A stretch of DNA of 64,000 nt from Pseudidiomarina tainanensis (GTDB lineage Bacteria; Pseudomonadota; Gammaproteobacteria; Enterobacterales; Alteromonadaceae): contig NZ_PIQJ01000001.1 of assembly GCF_004214835.1 (NCBI RefSeq), forward strand, positions 1,612,001 through 1,676,000, given 5' to 3'. The stretch's first letter is position 1, and every line of letters begins with the position of its first letter. The translations under genes were made by a program, and so were the position numbers. Under the pieces are notes generated by a model. It did not search any database, had not been told where the DNA came from, and worked only from the letters and a program-made list of their open reading frames with translations. Of this stretch, positions 48,110-63,216 are shown one piece after another.

Positions 48110-48338
48110 TAGCCTACTCCTTCCCTACTTCTGTTTTCCATACGGTTCAGTATAGAACATTACCGCACTATCAGCCTGTCTAATTTACTGCCCCATTGAA
48201 TATATCACAATTGTTATAAGATTCACTACTTGATTGCGTATTTATTCATCGCATATTTCAAAAGGGCGGTTAGTTTAGCAATTAAAGCCACCTAACACAC
48301 CCAGATTCAGCGTGAAGCCATCCGCCTCGCTGTGTAAC

Positions 48339-50942
<2,604 letters not shown>

Positions 50943-51018
50943 CTACTTCCTAAGACGTTTTGGGTAAAAAATGGACTAAAATATAGGGCGAAATGCTACC
51001 ACGAAAGAAACGGGTAAA

Positions 51019-51489
51019 CTAGTCTGCATCAGCGTTTGCTTGACGATCAAGCGCCTGCTTTATCTCGCTGAAACTATAACCACGTTGCATCAGGTGACGA
51101 ATCATTTTGTCACGCTGCTTTTGATCATTCGGCGGCGTTTCGCCAAATTTTTTGATTAAGCGTTCGTAACAGGCATGGTTCCAATTTGGCTGTTCTGTCT
51201 GCAAAATCTTCTCGACCAATTCGCTCGAGAGTCCCTTTTGCGGCGCGTGAGCCATAATTTTTCGTACGCCATCTCCCTTTGCAATACAGGCGCGAATCCA
51301 AACTTGCGCGAATCGTTGATCCGATTGCCAGCCATTCTCCTGCGCTTTATTTAGAACCTTTTCAATTATTTTGTGGTCGAAACCTCGTTGTTTCAACTTT
51401 TGCTTTAGCTCTCGAGCACTATGTTCACGACGTGCCAGCAAACGCACGAGTGTTTCCTCTGCTTGTTGTGTTTCATTGTCGACTGTCAT
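51019..51489 (-). CDS. recX: Regulatory protein RecX
   Basis: Inhibitor of RecA filament growth. Length 156 with the three-helix repeats of the family (LLARREHSARELKQKLKQRGF, then IRHLMQRGYSFSEIKQAL). In E. coli it follows recA; here the upstream neighbour is a divergent SIMPL-domain lipoprotein gene and recA is not in the window. recX still precedes alaS. Confidence 0.92.
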   Translation of the reverse strand: MTVDNETQQAEETLVRLLARREHSARELKQKLKQRGFDHKIIEKVLNKAQENGWQSDQRFAQVWIRACIAKGDGVRKIMAHAPQKGLSSELVEKILQTEQPNWNHACYERLIKKFGETPPNDQKQRDKMIRHLMQRGYSFSEIKQALDRQANADAD

Positions 51490-51522
51490 TATGATGTGCT
51501 ATCAACCCTACTTGGAGGCGCT

Positions 51523-52212
51523 ATGTTATTTCGCCAGGCAATTATCTTAAGTTTACTTAGTGCAATTCTCGTCGGTTGCCAACCAACCACAACTGATGCA
51601 ACACGAACCGTTAGTGTGACTGGACATGCGGCAACATTGGTGGCGCCTGATCAGGCAAATCTGACCATTAGTGTCAACCGAGACGGTGCTGAGCTTGCCG
51701 CTATCAAGCAAGAAATTGACCAAGTTACCGCATCAATCATAGCATTTCTGCGCAAGCAGCAAATAGACGATACGGACATCACTTCGTACCAAATAAGTGC
51801 CAGCCCGGCATACGATTACGTCGATGGTAAGCGCATTGCTCGCGGCTATACCGCCACGCGCCAGATTCAGATCATGCTACGCGACTTAGAGCAGTACGAC
51901 AGTATTGTTGATCAGGCACTAGAGGCCGGTGCTACTCATATTATGAACGTTGAGTTTATTATCAGCGAAACCGACGCGATTTATCAGCAATTGCTCGCAC
52001 AAGCGGTCGAACATGCGTATCAAAAAGCACAAAAAATGGCTACGGCTGCAGGTAGCAATGTCGGCTCCGTTGTGTCGATTGAGGAAAGTAGCTACGCACC
52101 CGCTGTGCGCCAGCAGGCGATGATGCGCGTACAAGAGGCCGCAGATGTTAGCCTGCCGGGGAAAAATGAACTACGCGCGCAAGTCAGCGTGAGTTATCGT
52201 ATTGAAAATTAA
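51523..52212 (+). CDS. SIMPL-domain (DUF541) lipoprotein
   Basis: A 229-residue lipoprotein with lipobox L-V-G-C (C19). The SIMPL domain follows, from VSVTGHAATLVAPDQANLTI to YRIEN; related proteins (e.g. YggE) affect oxidative stress or outer-membrane state but have no firm activity. The start at ATG 51523 has TTGGAGG upstream; the longer frame to 51421 lacks a ribosome site and lies over recX. It ends overlapping the convergent agmatine deiminase gene by 4 bp. Confidence 0.88.
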   Translation: MLFRQAIILSLLSAILVGCQPTTTDATRTVSVTGHAATLVAPDQANLTISVNRDGAELAAIKQEIDQVTASIIAFLRKQQIDDTDITSYQISASPAYDYVDGKRIARGYTATRQIQIMLRDLEQYDSIVDQALEAGATHIMNVEFIISETDAIYQQLLAQAVEHAYQKAQKMATAAGSNVGSVVSIEESSYAPAVRQQAMMRVQEAADVSLPGKNELRAQVSVSYRIEN

Positions 52213-53252
52213 ATCAGTTGAGTTGTTGCAGGCTGGTTTAGTGTCATGCAGTGCAACGCCCCACCCGCTTTTATAAACTCATCAGCAGCAGCACCAATAA
52301 CAATTAATTGCGGTGCTGCTTGCCGTAAAAGCGAGAGTGCTTCAGCATCCGTATCTAGCCCAAACTGCGGCACCACAACAACGTCGCCAACACGTACAAA
52401 ATTCACGTAGCTGGCAAGCAACGGTCGTACGCCACGACGAAAAACCCCTGGCTGTTCTTGAACACTTAGATAATCTTCAAAACTAGGTGTCAGTGATTGA
52501 GGTTGTGGTACCACAACAATCTGATATGCCTCACCACTGCTATTGCGCCAACTTCGCGCCTGGCTCAGCTGCTTGGTATAGTCATGATATAAAGGTGAGG
52601 AAGATGTTGGCTGACTGACTACCAGGGTGCTCCTATCCAAAAACTGGACTTGGTTATCAGCATGGCCACCGGTTTCATCATCAGGATGCGCAAAATGTAA
52701 CCACAAAAGGTTACTAATTCCGAGCGTTTCACACATGTATGCTTCAATATCGGAACGTGACCACGTTGGGTTATTACGTGCCACACTGACACTGTGAATA
52801 ATTGCTGTGCCAGCGCCATCTGTGCTGATAGCACCACCTTCAAATACCAAATCATGCTGAGTAAAAGGTATTTGGGCTTGATGTGCTAGGCGCTTTGCAA
52901 AAAGTTGATCATTATGAAAGTTAGGATACAACCCATGCCATGCCGAGAATTGAAATCCATGAGCGTGCGGTTGTTGAGCCGAATCTAAAACCCACAGAGG
53001 GCCAATATCTCGAGGCCATGCATCGTCATAACTTATGGGAATCAGCTGAATTTCACTCGCTATGCTCTCGCGAACACCATCATATCGACTCGGATGTACG
53101 CCGATAACGACACGATGATAAGGTGCAAGATGTTCAATCAGCTTGAGTAATTGTTGTTGCGCTGGCTCGCCATTTTGGCGCCACACATCATTGCGAAAAG
53201 GCCACAATACAAGTAGTGGCCCGGTAAGTTCCCAGTCTGCCAGCAACTTCAT
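52209..53252 (-). CDS. Agmatine deiminase family protein
   Basis: A 347-residue enzyme of the porphyromonas-type peptidyl-arginine deiminase/agmatine deiminase family, which turns agmatine into N-carbamoylputrescine. The catalytic cysteine is C335 in [33 protein letters not shown] and FEGGAIS are the other active-site blocks. N-carbamoylputrescine amidase (aguB) is not adjacent. The ATG overlaps the rluB stop by 4 bp (ATGA), putting it at the end of the fadH-to-rluB run. Confidence 0.85.
   Translation of the reverse strand: MKLLADWELTGPLLVLWPFRNDVWRQNGEPAQQQLLKLIEHLAPYHRVVIGVHPSRYDGVRESIASEIQLIPISYDDAWPRDIGPLWVLDSAQQPHAHGFQFSAWHGLYPNFHNDQLFAKRLAHQAQIPFTQHDLVFEGGAISTDGAGTAIIHSVSVARNNPTWSRSDIEAYMCETLGISNLLWLHFAHPDDETGGHADNQVQFLDRSTLVVSQPTSSSPLYHDYTKQLSQARSWRNSSGEAYQIVVVPQPQSLTPSFEDYLSVQEQPGVFRRGVRPLLASYVNFVRVGDVVVVPQFGLDTDAEALSLLRQAAPQLIVIGAAADEFIKAGGALHCMTLNQPATTQLI
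52210..52240. terminator. hairpin across the SIMPL protein stop codon
   Basis: TAAATCAG and CTGGTTTA, eight pairs with one G-T, starting with the stop codon of the plus-strand gene and lying in the end of the deiminase gene. No T-run. Confidence 0.35.
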
Positions 53253-54307
53253 GATCGCGTTCGTTGGCGTCCACTTGATTTAGGTTTTTTGTTCGCACCA
53301 GCTCGAAAAGTTGGTTTTCCCGCACGAGGCTTTTGGCCGCGTGGATTGCGTGGCTCTTTTCTCGAATCTTTTCTTGAATCCTTTCTTGAATCTTCTCGCG
53401 TATCCGCTCGCGAATCCTGTCGAGGCGCTCTGCGCTGTTCTGGTGCAGCGGCTGCCGCGTTGGTGTCCGGCTGACGTTGCTGCAGTTTTTGCGCATTGAT
53501 GCGACGGGCTCGGGAATAACGTTTCTGTCGCGATTCACCTTGGCGTGGGTCGATAAATGACCGGGTTTCTTCCGATAACCCAACTAACTCGCGCAAGTAA
53601 TTAATATCCTTGAGCGATAGTTCTCCCCAACCACTTTGCGGAAGCCCTTGCTCTAATTTGATATTGCCGTAGCGAACTCGTATTAAGCGACTGACTTGAA
53701 CGCCTTGTGATTCCCACAACCGACGTACTTCACGATTGCGGCCTTCGGTCAACACGACACGAAACCATTGGTTCATGCCTTCGCCACCACCACGTTTAAT
53801 TTCTTTAAAGGCCGCTGGGCCATCTTCTAATTGCACGCCTTGCTTGAGTTTACGCAACATTGCATCGGTAACTTCGCCAAACACTCGCACCGAATATTCG
53901 CGTTCAATTTGATGACCTGGGTGCATCAATCGATTGGCTAATTCACCATCGGTTGTAAATAACAATAAGCCCGAAGTATTTACATCAAGACGACCGACCG
54001 CAACCCAACGTGCACCCTGCATACGTGGTAATCGATCATAAACAGTTGGACGCCCTTCAGGGTCGCGACGTGTGCACAACTCACCTTCCGGTTTGTGATA
54101 CATCAACACGCGACAAACCACATCTTCTGGTGGCTTGATATTAACTTCACGTCCATCAATACGTACGATGGCGCTGGTATCGATGCGCTCACCCAAACTG
54201 GCCACTTGGCCATTCACGCTCACGCGTCCGGCAGCAATCATCGACTCTAATTCACGGCGCGAGCCATGACCAGAACGGGCGAGTACTTTTTGCAGTTTTT
54301 CACTCAT
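53249..54307 (-). CDS. rluB: 23S rRNA pseudouridine synthase RluB, with repetitive Arg-rich tail
   Basis: Makes pseudouridine 2605 in 23S rRNA. An S4 domain ([19 protein letters not shown]) precedes the RsuA/RluB catalytic domain with the nucleophile D108 in GRLDVNTSG and [12 protein letters not shown]. After about residue 250 comes a low-complexity tail of basic residues, with [15 protein letters not shown] at about 305-320, coded by imperfect 12-bp repeats. The tail is probably an RNA-binding extension. It ends in an ATGA overlap with the deiminase gene and begins 8 bp after scpB. Confidence 0.92.
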   Translation of the reverse strand: MSEKLQKVLARSGHGSRRELESMIAAGRVSVNGQVASLGERIDTSAIVRIDGREVNIKPPEDVVCRVLMYHKPEGELCTRRDPEGRPTVYDRLPRMQGARWVAVGRLDVNTSGLLLFTTDGELANRLMHPGHQIEREYSVRVFGEVTDAMLRKLKQGVQLEDGPAAFKEIKRGGGEGMNQWFRVVLTEGRNREVRRLWESQGVQVSRLIRVRYGNIKLEQGLPQSGWGELSLKDINYLRELVGLSEETRSFIDPRQGESRQKRYSRARRINAQKLQQRQPDTNAAAAAPEQRRAPRQDSRADTREDSRKDSRKDSRKEPRNPRGQKPRAGKPTFRAGANKKPKSSGRQRTRS

Positions 54308-54315
54308 GGTGGATA

Positions 54316-54909
54316 TTACTCTGTATTTGTCGCTGTCTCAGCGGTTATCTCAAGTTTAATCTGAGCGGTCTGCCCGGCTTGACTGCCTCGCTCTGGAGGT
54401 TCCGGAATTGCAGGTAATTCAGATAAATCGTTTAAACTAAAATAGTCCAGAAATTCATTGGTTGTGGCATAAAGCTGCGGCCGACCAGGTACTTCGCGAT
54501 GTCCAACTACTTTAATCCAACCGCGCTCTTGCAAGGTTTTCATAATGTTTGAACTGACACTCACACCGCGAATTTCTTCAATGTCACCCCGAGTTATTGG
54601 TTGACGATAAGCGATCAATGCGAGTGTTTCTAATAGAGCCTGTGAATAACGCGGCGGCTTCTCTTGCCATAAACGGCTTATTATACCACCCAATTCTGCG
54701 CGCGTCTGAAATCTATAACCAGATGCAACTGAAATAAGTTGAACGCCGCGCTCTTGGTAATCACTTTGCAACTCGCGCAAAACTTCTTTGAGCTGCTTTT
54801 TTGTCACATTTTCCGAGTCAAAATGCTCCGCCAGTTGCTGCTCGCTAAGTGGTGCTTCGGCAACAAAGAGTAACGCTTCAACGGCCTGCTTAAGTTGTTG
54901 AATCTGCAT
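54316..54909 (-). CDS. scpB: Segregation and condensation protein ScpB
   Basis: Partner of SMC, a dimer of winged-helix domains that binds ScpA. Family sequences: [37 protein letters not shown] and [17 protein letters not shown]. Length 197. Its start overlaps the scpA 3' end by 20 bp, so the two are translated together. smc lies about 42 kb away in the window. Confidence 0.95.
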   Translation of the reverse strand: MQIQQLKQAVEALLFVAEAPLSEQQLAEHFDSENVTKKQLKEVLRELQSDYQERGVQLISVASGYRFQTRAELGGIISRLWQEKPPRYSQALLETLALIAYRQPITRGDIEEIRGVSVSSNIMKTLQERGWIKVVGHREVPGRPQLYATTNEFLDYFSLNDLSELPAIPEPPERGSQAGQTAQIKLEITAETATNTE

Positions 54910-55723
54910 AAATTTGCTCTCGATTTGTCACGTGAATTTCGCTAAACGCATCAACCTGAATAACTTCAACTAAAGCTTCTTTTACAAGCTCCAGAATAGC
55001 GAGAAAACTAACAACAACGCCAGCTCGCCCTTCTTGCGGCTCGAATATATCGCTTAACCGCAGACGCTTTTTCGTCTGCAATAAATCCAAGATTCGGCTC
55101 ATGCGTTCGCGAGTTGACAGTTTTTCACGTTGCACTTGATGATGATTTTGCAATTTAGCTTGAGCTAGTGCATGGCTAAAAGCGACGGCCAGTTCAACCA
55201 GCGTCACATCGGGTAACTGTTGTTCAATCAGTTCGTGAGCATCGGTTTGTGCGTGTGCCACAAAGTTGTCACGGCCGGTTTGCGGTAAACCGTCAAGGTG
55301 CTCGGCACCTTGGCGTATGGCTTCGTATTCTTGTAATCGTCGAACCAATTCAGCACGAGGGTCGTGTTCATCTTCATCTTCGCTTGGTGGGCGTGGTAAC
55401 AACATACGGCTTTTAATTTCAGCAAGCATCGCTGCCATCACCAAATAATCAGCAGCCAACTCAAGTTTTAAGTCCTTCATCATGTCGACATATTCCATGT
55501 ACTGCTTGGTAATTGGCAGTATTGGAAGATCAACAATGTCGAGCTTTTGGCGGCGAATTAGATATAACAGCAAGTCCATCGGACCCGAGAAGCTCTCGAG
55601 AATTAATTCCAGCGCGTCTGGAGGAATATATAGGTCTTCTGGCTTCTCAATGACAGGCTCACCGCGAACGAAACCGAGCGGTAATGATTGTTGTTGTGCG
55701 GTAGTTAAGTCAGCGTTACTCAT
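54890..55723 (-). CDS. scpA: Segregation and condensation protein ScpA
   Basis: Kleisin subunit bridging the SMC heads. FSGPMDLLLYLIRRQKLDIVD and YLVMAAMLAEIKSRMLLP are characteristic of the N-terminal half, and the C-terminal winged helix is present. Length 277. It starts 6 bp after the yciO stop and overlaps scpB. Confidence 0.95.
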   Translation of the reverse strand: MSNADLTTAQQQSLPLGFVRGEPVIEKPEDLYIPPDALELILESFSGPMDLLLYLIRRQKLDIVDLPILPITKQYMEYVDMMKDLKLELAADYLVMAAMLAEIKSRMLLPRPPSEDEDEHDPRAELVRRLQEYEAIRQGAEHLDGLPQTGRDNFVAHAQTDAHELIEQQLPDVTLVELAVAFSHALAQAKLQNHHQVQREKLSTRERMSRILDLLQTKKRLRLSDIFEPQEGRAGVVVSFLAILELVKEALVEVIQVDAFSEIHVTNREQIYADSTT

Positions 55724-55729
55724 CGCCGC

Positions 55730-56356
55730 TTATAAATCCGCAAAGGGCGAAATATCGCCAGCACCTTCTCGTACTACTTTGACCACATCGTCGGCTAAGT
55801 CAATCACTGTAGTTGGCTCTTCACCACGATGCTCACCATCAATAATCAGCTCGACTTGTTGGTCTAATCTATCGCGAATCTCATAAGGATCAGACTCAGC
55901 AAACTCATTATCGTCGAGAATTAAACTGGTCGACATTAATGGTTCACCCAAGGCTTCAAGTAATGCCATAACTATGGGGTCATCCGACACCCGAATACCG
56001 ATCGTTTTTCGTTTGGGATTCAGCAGACGTTTCGGGACTTCTTTGGTACCTTTTAAAATAAAAGTATAAGCTCCCGGCGTGTTGTTTTTAAGCAACCGAA
56101 ACGCTTGGTTATCAACACGTGCATACGTAGAGAGCTCTGATAAATCACGGCACATCAGTGTGAAATGGTGGTCTTTATCAATATTTCGAATACGACAAAT
56201 GCGTTCCATGGCGTTTTTGTCACCAATACGGCAACCTATGGCATAACCTGAATCGGTTGGGTAAACCACCACGCCACCCTGCAAAATAATTTCAGCGGCT
56301 TGTTGCATCAAGCGCTTCTGTGGGTTTTCTGGATGTACACTAAGGTATTGGCTCAT
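55730..56356 (-). CDS. yciO: YrdC/Sua5-domain protein YciO
   Basis: A 208-residue protein of the threonylcarbamoyl-AMP synthase superfamily, YciO branch. VVYPTDSGYAIGCRIG, DKDHHFTLMCRDLSELS and FILKGTKEVPKRL are typical. YciO resembles TsaC but whether it works in t6A tRNA modification is uncertain. Neighbours RNase AM and RluB are the same as in E. coli. Confidence 0.88.
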   Translation of the reverse strand: MSQYLSVHPENPQKRLMQQAAEIILQGGVVVYPTDSGYAIGCRIGDKNAMERICRIRNIDKDHHFTLMCRDLSELSTYARVDNQAFRLLKNNTPGAYTFILKGTKEVPKRLLNPKRKTIGIRVSDDPIVMALLEALGEPLMSTSLILDDNEFAESDPYEIRDRLDQQVELIIDGEHRGEEPTTVIDLADDVVKVVREGAGDISPFADL

Positions 56357-56409
56357 AATAAGTAAATTCGTCTCATGGCAGTGGCTTTAACACAGCCTAA
56401 TTATATTGT

Positions 56410-59298
<2,889 letters not shown>

Positions 59299-59310
59299 AC
59301 TCATTTTTAC

Positions 59311-60654
59311 TTAAAAATAATAGCCTATATTGATGTTGAAACGGGTATTGGTGTCTGTTGCATTGCCACTCATTGAGCCGCCCACAAATGGTTGATTGCG
59401 CGCGGTAACAAGATCAAAGTAGGTGTACAAGCCACCGGCTGAAACCGCAACCCCCAGCACGTTCATTAGCGTATCTTCAGAATAAAACCGCTTGTCGGTC
59501 ATTAAACTAAAGTCATTATAGAATGTTAAATTAGTAACCGGCCCCCATTTTACTGGAAGACTGTATGCGATGTTTGCCGAGTATAAAGTGGCTTTCGTGG
59601 GAATAGTGTCAAAATAGTTGTAGGCGCCAACAACAATACCGGTATTCGCCATATCCATATCATAGTCGTATTGAGTAACTTGCCCCATAAATGTCCAGCG
59701 ATCGTAAGTGTATAAGCCATGAACTGCCCAAGCATTGCGCTCACCGACATTATCGACGCCATCGTTCATATCGCCCCACTGCACGGATGCGCCAAACTCA
59801 GCTGAACGAATGTCGTCAAACGACCATTTACGTACACCGCGAAAAGCCCAACTATTGGTTTCAGCAGCAAGTGCATTAGGCTCTGCATACAACCCTTCAT
59901 CGGCAAAGCGAATACCGACCGCATCGTAGGCATAACGATCAGATTTATTTGTGGCAAGGCCATCCGCACCGCCGAGTTCATCGGATTTGAAGAATGCAAC
60001 ATCGAAATCCCAGTCGGCATCGCGATAGCGCATTTTTGCACCGATATCATGGTCATCTTCTAAGCCGACATAAAAGTTCGAACTAAAAAAGTAACTGTTT
60101 GAATTGTATGGCGTGTTACCAAATGGGACTTTCGTGACACCCAATTGTCCCTGCCAGTTCTCGCTGAAGTTATAACCAACCCAAGCGTGATGCACCACAT
60201 CCATATACTGGAACCAGCGATATTGCGCGGAAAGAATGACATCACCAATTTCGCCGCCAAAATCAATGCGCACTAAGTCAAAATCGAAATCACCGCCCCG
60301 ATCTTTTAGCGGATCATTGTAATCCTCCCACACGTATTGGGCCCGCACCGCCCCGCCAACACGAATCGGCGCATTTTGAGCTTCTTGCACATCTTCTTCT
60401 AAGCGTTCCACGCGCGCCGCTAAGGCTGAATTTTTCACCTGCCGACGTGGCGCTACATCTTCTACAGAAGTTTGCTGCTCTTGTTGTTGTGCAGCAACAC
60501 GCTGCTCTAAATCAACGACGCGCTGTTTTAACTGTTCGATTTGCTCAAGCAATTGCTGTAATTCCTCAGCACTTGTTAACTCAGTTGATTGAGCAAAAGC
60601 ACTTGGTGCAGCGATTAAAGTAGCGATAGCTACCGTTAACAGTTTTAATTTCAT
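59311..60654 (-). CDS. Outer-membrane porin with N-terminal coiled coil
   Basis: A 447-residue exported protein. A signal peptide (KLKLLTVAIATLIAAPSAFA) is followed by a glutamine-rich heptad region (about 24-110, VVDLEQRVAAQQQEQQ) and then alternating strands rich in aromatic residues ending in F (NIGYYF), as in trimeric porins. Its best match by layout is the DcaP/porin group in which the coiled coil reaches into the periplasm; the solute is unknown. ATG 60654 is chosen as it begins the signal peptide. It starts 10 bp after the BCCT transporter and is likely co-transcribed with it. Confidence 0.8.
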   Translation of the reverse strand: MKLKLLTVAIATLIAAPSAFAQSTELTSAEELQQLLEQIEQLKQRVVDLEQRVAAQQQEQQTSVEDVAPRRQVKNSALAARVERLEEDVQEAQNAPIRVGGAVRAQYVWEDYNDPLKDRGGDFDFDLVRIDFGGEIGDVILSAQYRWFQYMDVVHHAWVGYNFSENWQGQLGVTKVPFGNTPYNSNSYFFSSNFYVGLEDDHDIGAKMRYRDADWDFDVAFFKSDELGGADGLATNKSDRYAYDAVGIRFADEGLYAEPNALAAETNSWAFRGVRKWSFDDIRSAEFGASVQWGDMNDGVDNVGERNAWAVHGLYTYDRWTFMGQVTQYDYDMDMANTGIVVGAYNYFDTIPTKATLYSANIAYSLPVKWGPVTNLTFYNDFSLMTDKRFYSEDTLMNVLGVAVSAGGLYTYFDLVTARNQPFVGGSMSGNATDTNTRFNINIGYYF

Positions 60655-60664
60655 CGTCTGTTCC

Positions 60665-62635
60665 TTAACGCAGTACATGCAAAAAGTGCATGTGTTTGTG
60701 GTAGTGATCAATGATGTCACCAATCACAGCATCGCGTGACCAACCGAGAATATCGTAATCTTGTCCACCCTCACGCAAATGAACTTCGGCACGATAATAC
60801 TTCTGTTCCTCTGGTGCGTCTTCCTGCTCGCCTTCGGCATAGATAAACGCTGGTTGAATATGAGAGGCGAGCTCCACTTGATAAATGAAATCAATTTCAT
60901 CACCGTGAACAACACGGAAAGTCTTAAGATTCTTGTCTTCAACCTGCAATGTAACCGTTAACCCACTCGCTTCCATTTCTTCTGCAACATCTTTAAAGGC
61001 AGGCTCAACAACTTGCAACAAGAAACGCTGACCAACGGATTTACTCGGAAAATCAATAATATTATGCAGTCGCTCACGCCAATTTTTATTGCTTTGCGAC
61101 GATGCTGTTAAGTAATTATTTTGCAACGTTTCTTTCTTATGAACGTCAACGCGCAAGGCACGGATCAATCCATACGTTGCAATCAGAAGAATAATCGTAA
61201 ACGGTAACGCACTCGCTATGGTCATGGTTTGTAGCGCGCCCAAGCCACCAGCTAGTAGTAAAATGATGGCTACAATCCCTTCACCACTGGCCCAGAAAAT
61301 ACGCTGCCATGCCGGCGTGTCATCTCGGCCATTGGAGCACAACATATCGACGACCATTGAGCCTGAATCGGATGATGTGACGAAAAACACCACGACCATT
61401 AGCGTCGCAACCAAGCTTAAAAAGCCACTCCATGGGAATTGCTCAAGAAACGCGAACAGGGCGATGGAAACATCATTTTCGACCATCTCACCAAGCGATG
61501 TCACGCCCTTGTTCAGAATCATATCAATCGCTGAGTTACCAAAAAAAGTCATCCACATCAAAGTAAAGCCAGCTGGCACCAACAACACGCCAAGTACAAA
61601 CTCGCGAATCGTACGGCCGCGTGATACGCGCGCAATAAAGAGACCAACAAACGGCGCCCAACTCAACCACCAACCCCAATAGAACACGGTCCAACCGCCT
61701 ATCCAGTCGGTTTTCTCGTAGGCGAATAAGTTAAAGGTGTTATTCACCAATTCAGAGACATATGACCCTGTATTCTGGACAAACGCTTGTAATAAAAAGA
61801 CCGTTGGCCCAAGTAACAATACGAATACCAACAACAATACAGCCAAAATCATATTGAGCTCAGATAACCGACGGATGCCTTTATCTAAACCAGTAGTCAC
61901 TGAAATTACCGCCAGCAGAGTCACACCGATAATCAGAATAACTTGAACTGTGTCAGAGACTGGAATGTCGAAAAGGTAATTAATACCAGCATTAATCTGA
62001 GTTACACCATACCCTAACGATGTCGCGACTCCGAACACCGTACCAATTACCGCAAACACATCAACAATGTGGCCAATCGGGCCGTAAATTTTATCACCAA
62101 TTAACGGATATAAGGCTGAACGTAGCGTTAACGGTAAGCCGTGGCGGTATGCAAAAAAGGCAAGAATGAGAGCTACAATGGCATAAATGGCCCATGCGTG
62201 AAGTCCCCAATGAAAGAATGTAATTTTCATGGCTTCGCGTGCGGCTTCGACACTACCGGCTTCTGCAACGGGAGGGGCCAAAAAGTGCATGACTGGTTCG
62301 GCCACACCGAAAAACATGAGACCAATACCCATACCGGCAGAGAATAGCATCGAAAACCAACTTATCTTGGAGTAATCAGGTGCTGAGTGGTCGGGACCTA
62401 ACTTAATCGCCCCCATTTTGGAAAACCCAAGATAGAGCACGCTGATTAATATGATTGCGACAGCTAATACGTAAAACCAACTACCATTCTCTATGATAGC
62501 AGCCTGAACAGATTGAAAAACTGCATCGGCGGTTTCGGGAACGACTGCTGCGAACAATAATATAAGGATGATAAGGCCAGCGGCACTATAGAAAACGGGT
62601 GGGTTTAGTTTTGCAGGAGCGTTAGTATCATTCAT
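60665..62635 (-). CDS. BCCT family choline/betaine transporter
   Basis: A 656-residue osmolyte transporter with 12 membrane segments, then a cytosolic C-terminal domain of about 150 residues (from VDVHKKETLQNN) as in BetT, which senses osmotic state. The BCCT signature GWTVFYWGWWLSWAPF is followed by GLFIARVSRGRTIREF, and GMGIGLMFFGVAEPVMHF is also present. BetT-type proteins use H+ or Na+; the exact substrate (choline, betaine, carnitine) cannot be read. The porin that follows could supply the same solute. No betAB genes are nearby. Confidence 0.9.
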   Translation of the reverse strand: MNDTNAPAKLNPPVFYSAAGLIILILLFAAVVPETADAVFQSVQAAIIENGSWFYVLAVAIILISVLYLGFSKMGAIKLGPDHSAPDYSKISWFSMLFSAGMGIGLMFFGVAEPVMHFLAPPVAEAGSVEAAREAMKITFFHWGLHAWAIYAIVALILAFFAYRHGLPLTLRSALYPLIGDKIYGPIGHIVDVFAVIGTVFGVATSLGYGVTQINAGINYLFDIPVSDTVQVILIIGVTLLAVISVTTGLDKGIRRLSELNMILAVLLLVFVLLLGPTVFLLQAFVQNTGSYVSELVNNTFNLFAYEKTDWIGGWTVFYWGWWLSWAPFVGLFIARVSRGRTIREFVLGVLLVPAGFTLMWMTFFGNSAIDMILNKGVTSLGEMVENDVSIALFAFLEQFPWSGFLSLVATLMVVVFFVTSSDSGSMVVDMLCSNGRDDTPAWQRIFWASGEGIVAIILLLAGGLGALQTMTIASALPFTIILLIATYGLIRALRVDVHKKETLQNNYLTASSQSNKNWRERLHNIIDFPSKSVGQRFLLQVVEPAFKDVAEEMEASGLTVTLQVEDKNLKTFRVVHGDEIDFIYQVELASHIQPAFIYAEGEQEDAPEEQKYYRAEVHLREGGQDYDILGWSRDAVIGDIIDHYHKHMHFLHVLR

Positions 62636-62706
62636 TCTATGTCCTTGCTTGAATTGAAAAACTTGTAGTTAGTATAGCGGTGTTTAGGCAGATTTCCTGT
62701 GCAAAT

Positions 62707-62736
62707 AAAAAAACGGCTACCCGAGGGTAGCCGTTT
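62707..62736 (-). terminator. intrinsic terminator after rpsQ
   Basis: AAACGGCTACCC and GGGTAGCCGTTT arms, perfect over 12 bp, with a run of seven T on the minus strand. It lies 25 bp after the rpsQ stop and ends the S10 operon here, just upstream of the BCCT gene. Confidence 0.95.
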
Positions 62737-62761
62737 CGCATTCACGTTAGTCTGTAATCGA

Positions 62762-63025
62762 TTAGATTACTTCAGCGCGCTCTACAATCTCAACAAGTGC
62801 CCAAGACTTGGTCTTAGATACTGGACGAGTTTCGCGAATAATCACGGTATCGCCAGCTTTACACTCGTTGTTCTCGTCGTGTGCGTGTAACTTAGTGGTA
62901 CGGGTAATGTACTTACCATATACCGGGTGTTTTACACGGCGGGTTACCGCAACAGTGATAGACTTGTCCATCTTGTCACTAGTAACACGACCTTGCAGAG
63001 TACGAACACGTTTTTCTTCAGCCAT
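62762..63025 (-). CDS. rpsQ: 30S ribosomal protein S17
   Basis: Primary 16S rRNA-binding protein, 87 residues, with [20 protein letters not shown] and [18 protein letters not shown]. It overlaps rpmC by one base (TAATG). It is the last gene of the S10 operon as in E. coli, but the spc operon (rplN onward) does not follow. Confidence 0.97.
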   Translation of the reverse strand: MAEEKRVRTLQGRVTSDKMDKSITVAVTRRVKHPVYGKYITRTTKLHAHDENNECKAGDTVIIRETRPVSKTKSWALVEIVERAEVI

Positions 63026-63216
63026 TACGCACCTGCCTTCTGATTCAAGATAGTTTTCACACGTGCGATATCACGACGCACTTGCTTCAACATGTGAGTT
63101 TGATTCAGCTGACCAGTGGCTGCTTGCATGCGCAGGTTAAACTGCTCACGACGCAAACCTAACAACTCTTCGTTCAGCTGCTCAACGGTTTTTTCTTTCA
63201 GTTCGTTCGCTTTCAT
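63025..63216 (-). CDS. rpmC: 50S ribosomal protein L29
   Basis: A 63-residue protein near the peptide exit tunnel, with [20 protein letters not shown]. Both ends overlap its neighbours by one base (TAATG at each junction), so translation is coupled along rplP-rpmC-rpsQ. Confidence 0.97.
   Translation of the reverse strand: MKANELKEKTVEQLNEELLGLRREQFNLRMQAATGQLNQTHMLKQVRRDIARVKTILNQKAGA

Noticed and set aside
48110-48338. A small RNA gene between alaS and csrA
   Set aside because: Some -10-like sequences are present but no matched promoter and T-tailed terminator pair.
53188-53583. 131-residue minus-strand frame over the rluB/deiminase junction
   Set aside because: Another reading frame of the repetitive rluB tail; the rluB frame has the domain evidence.
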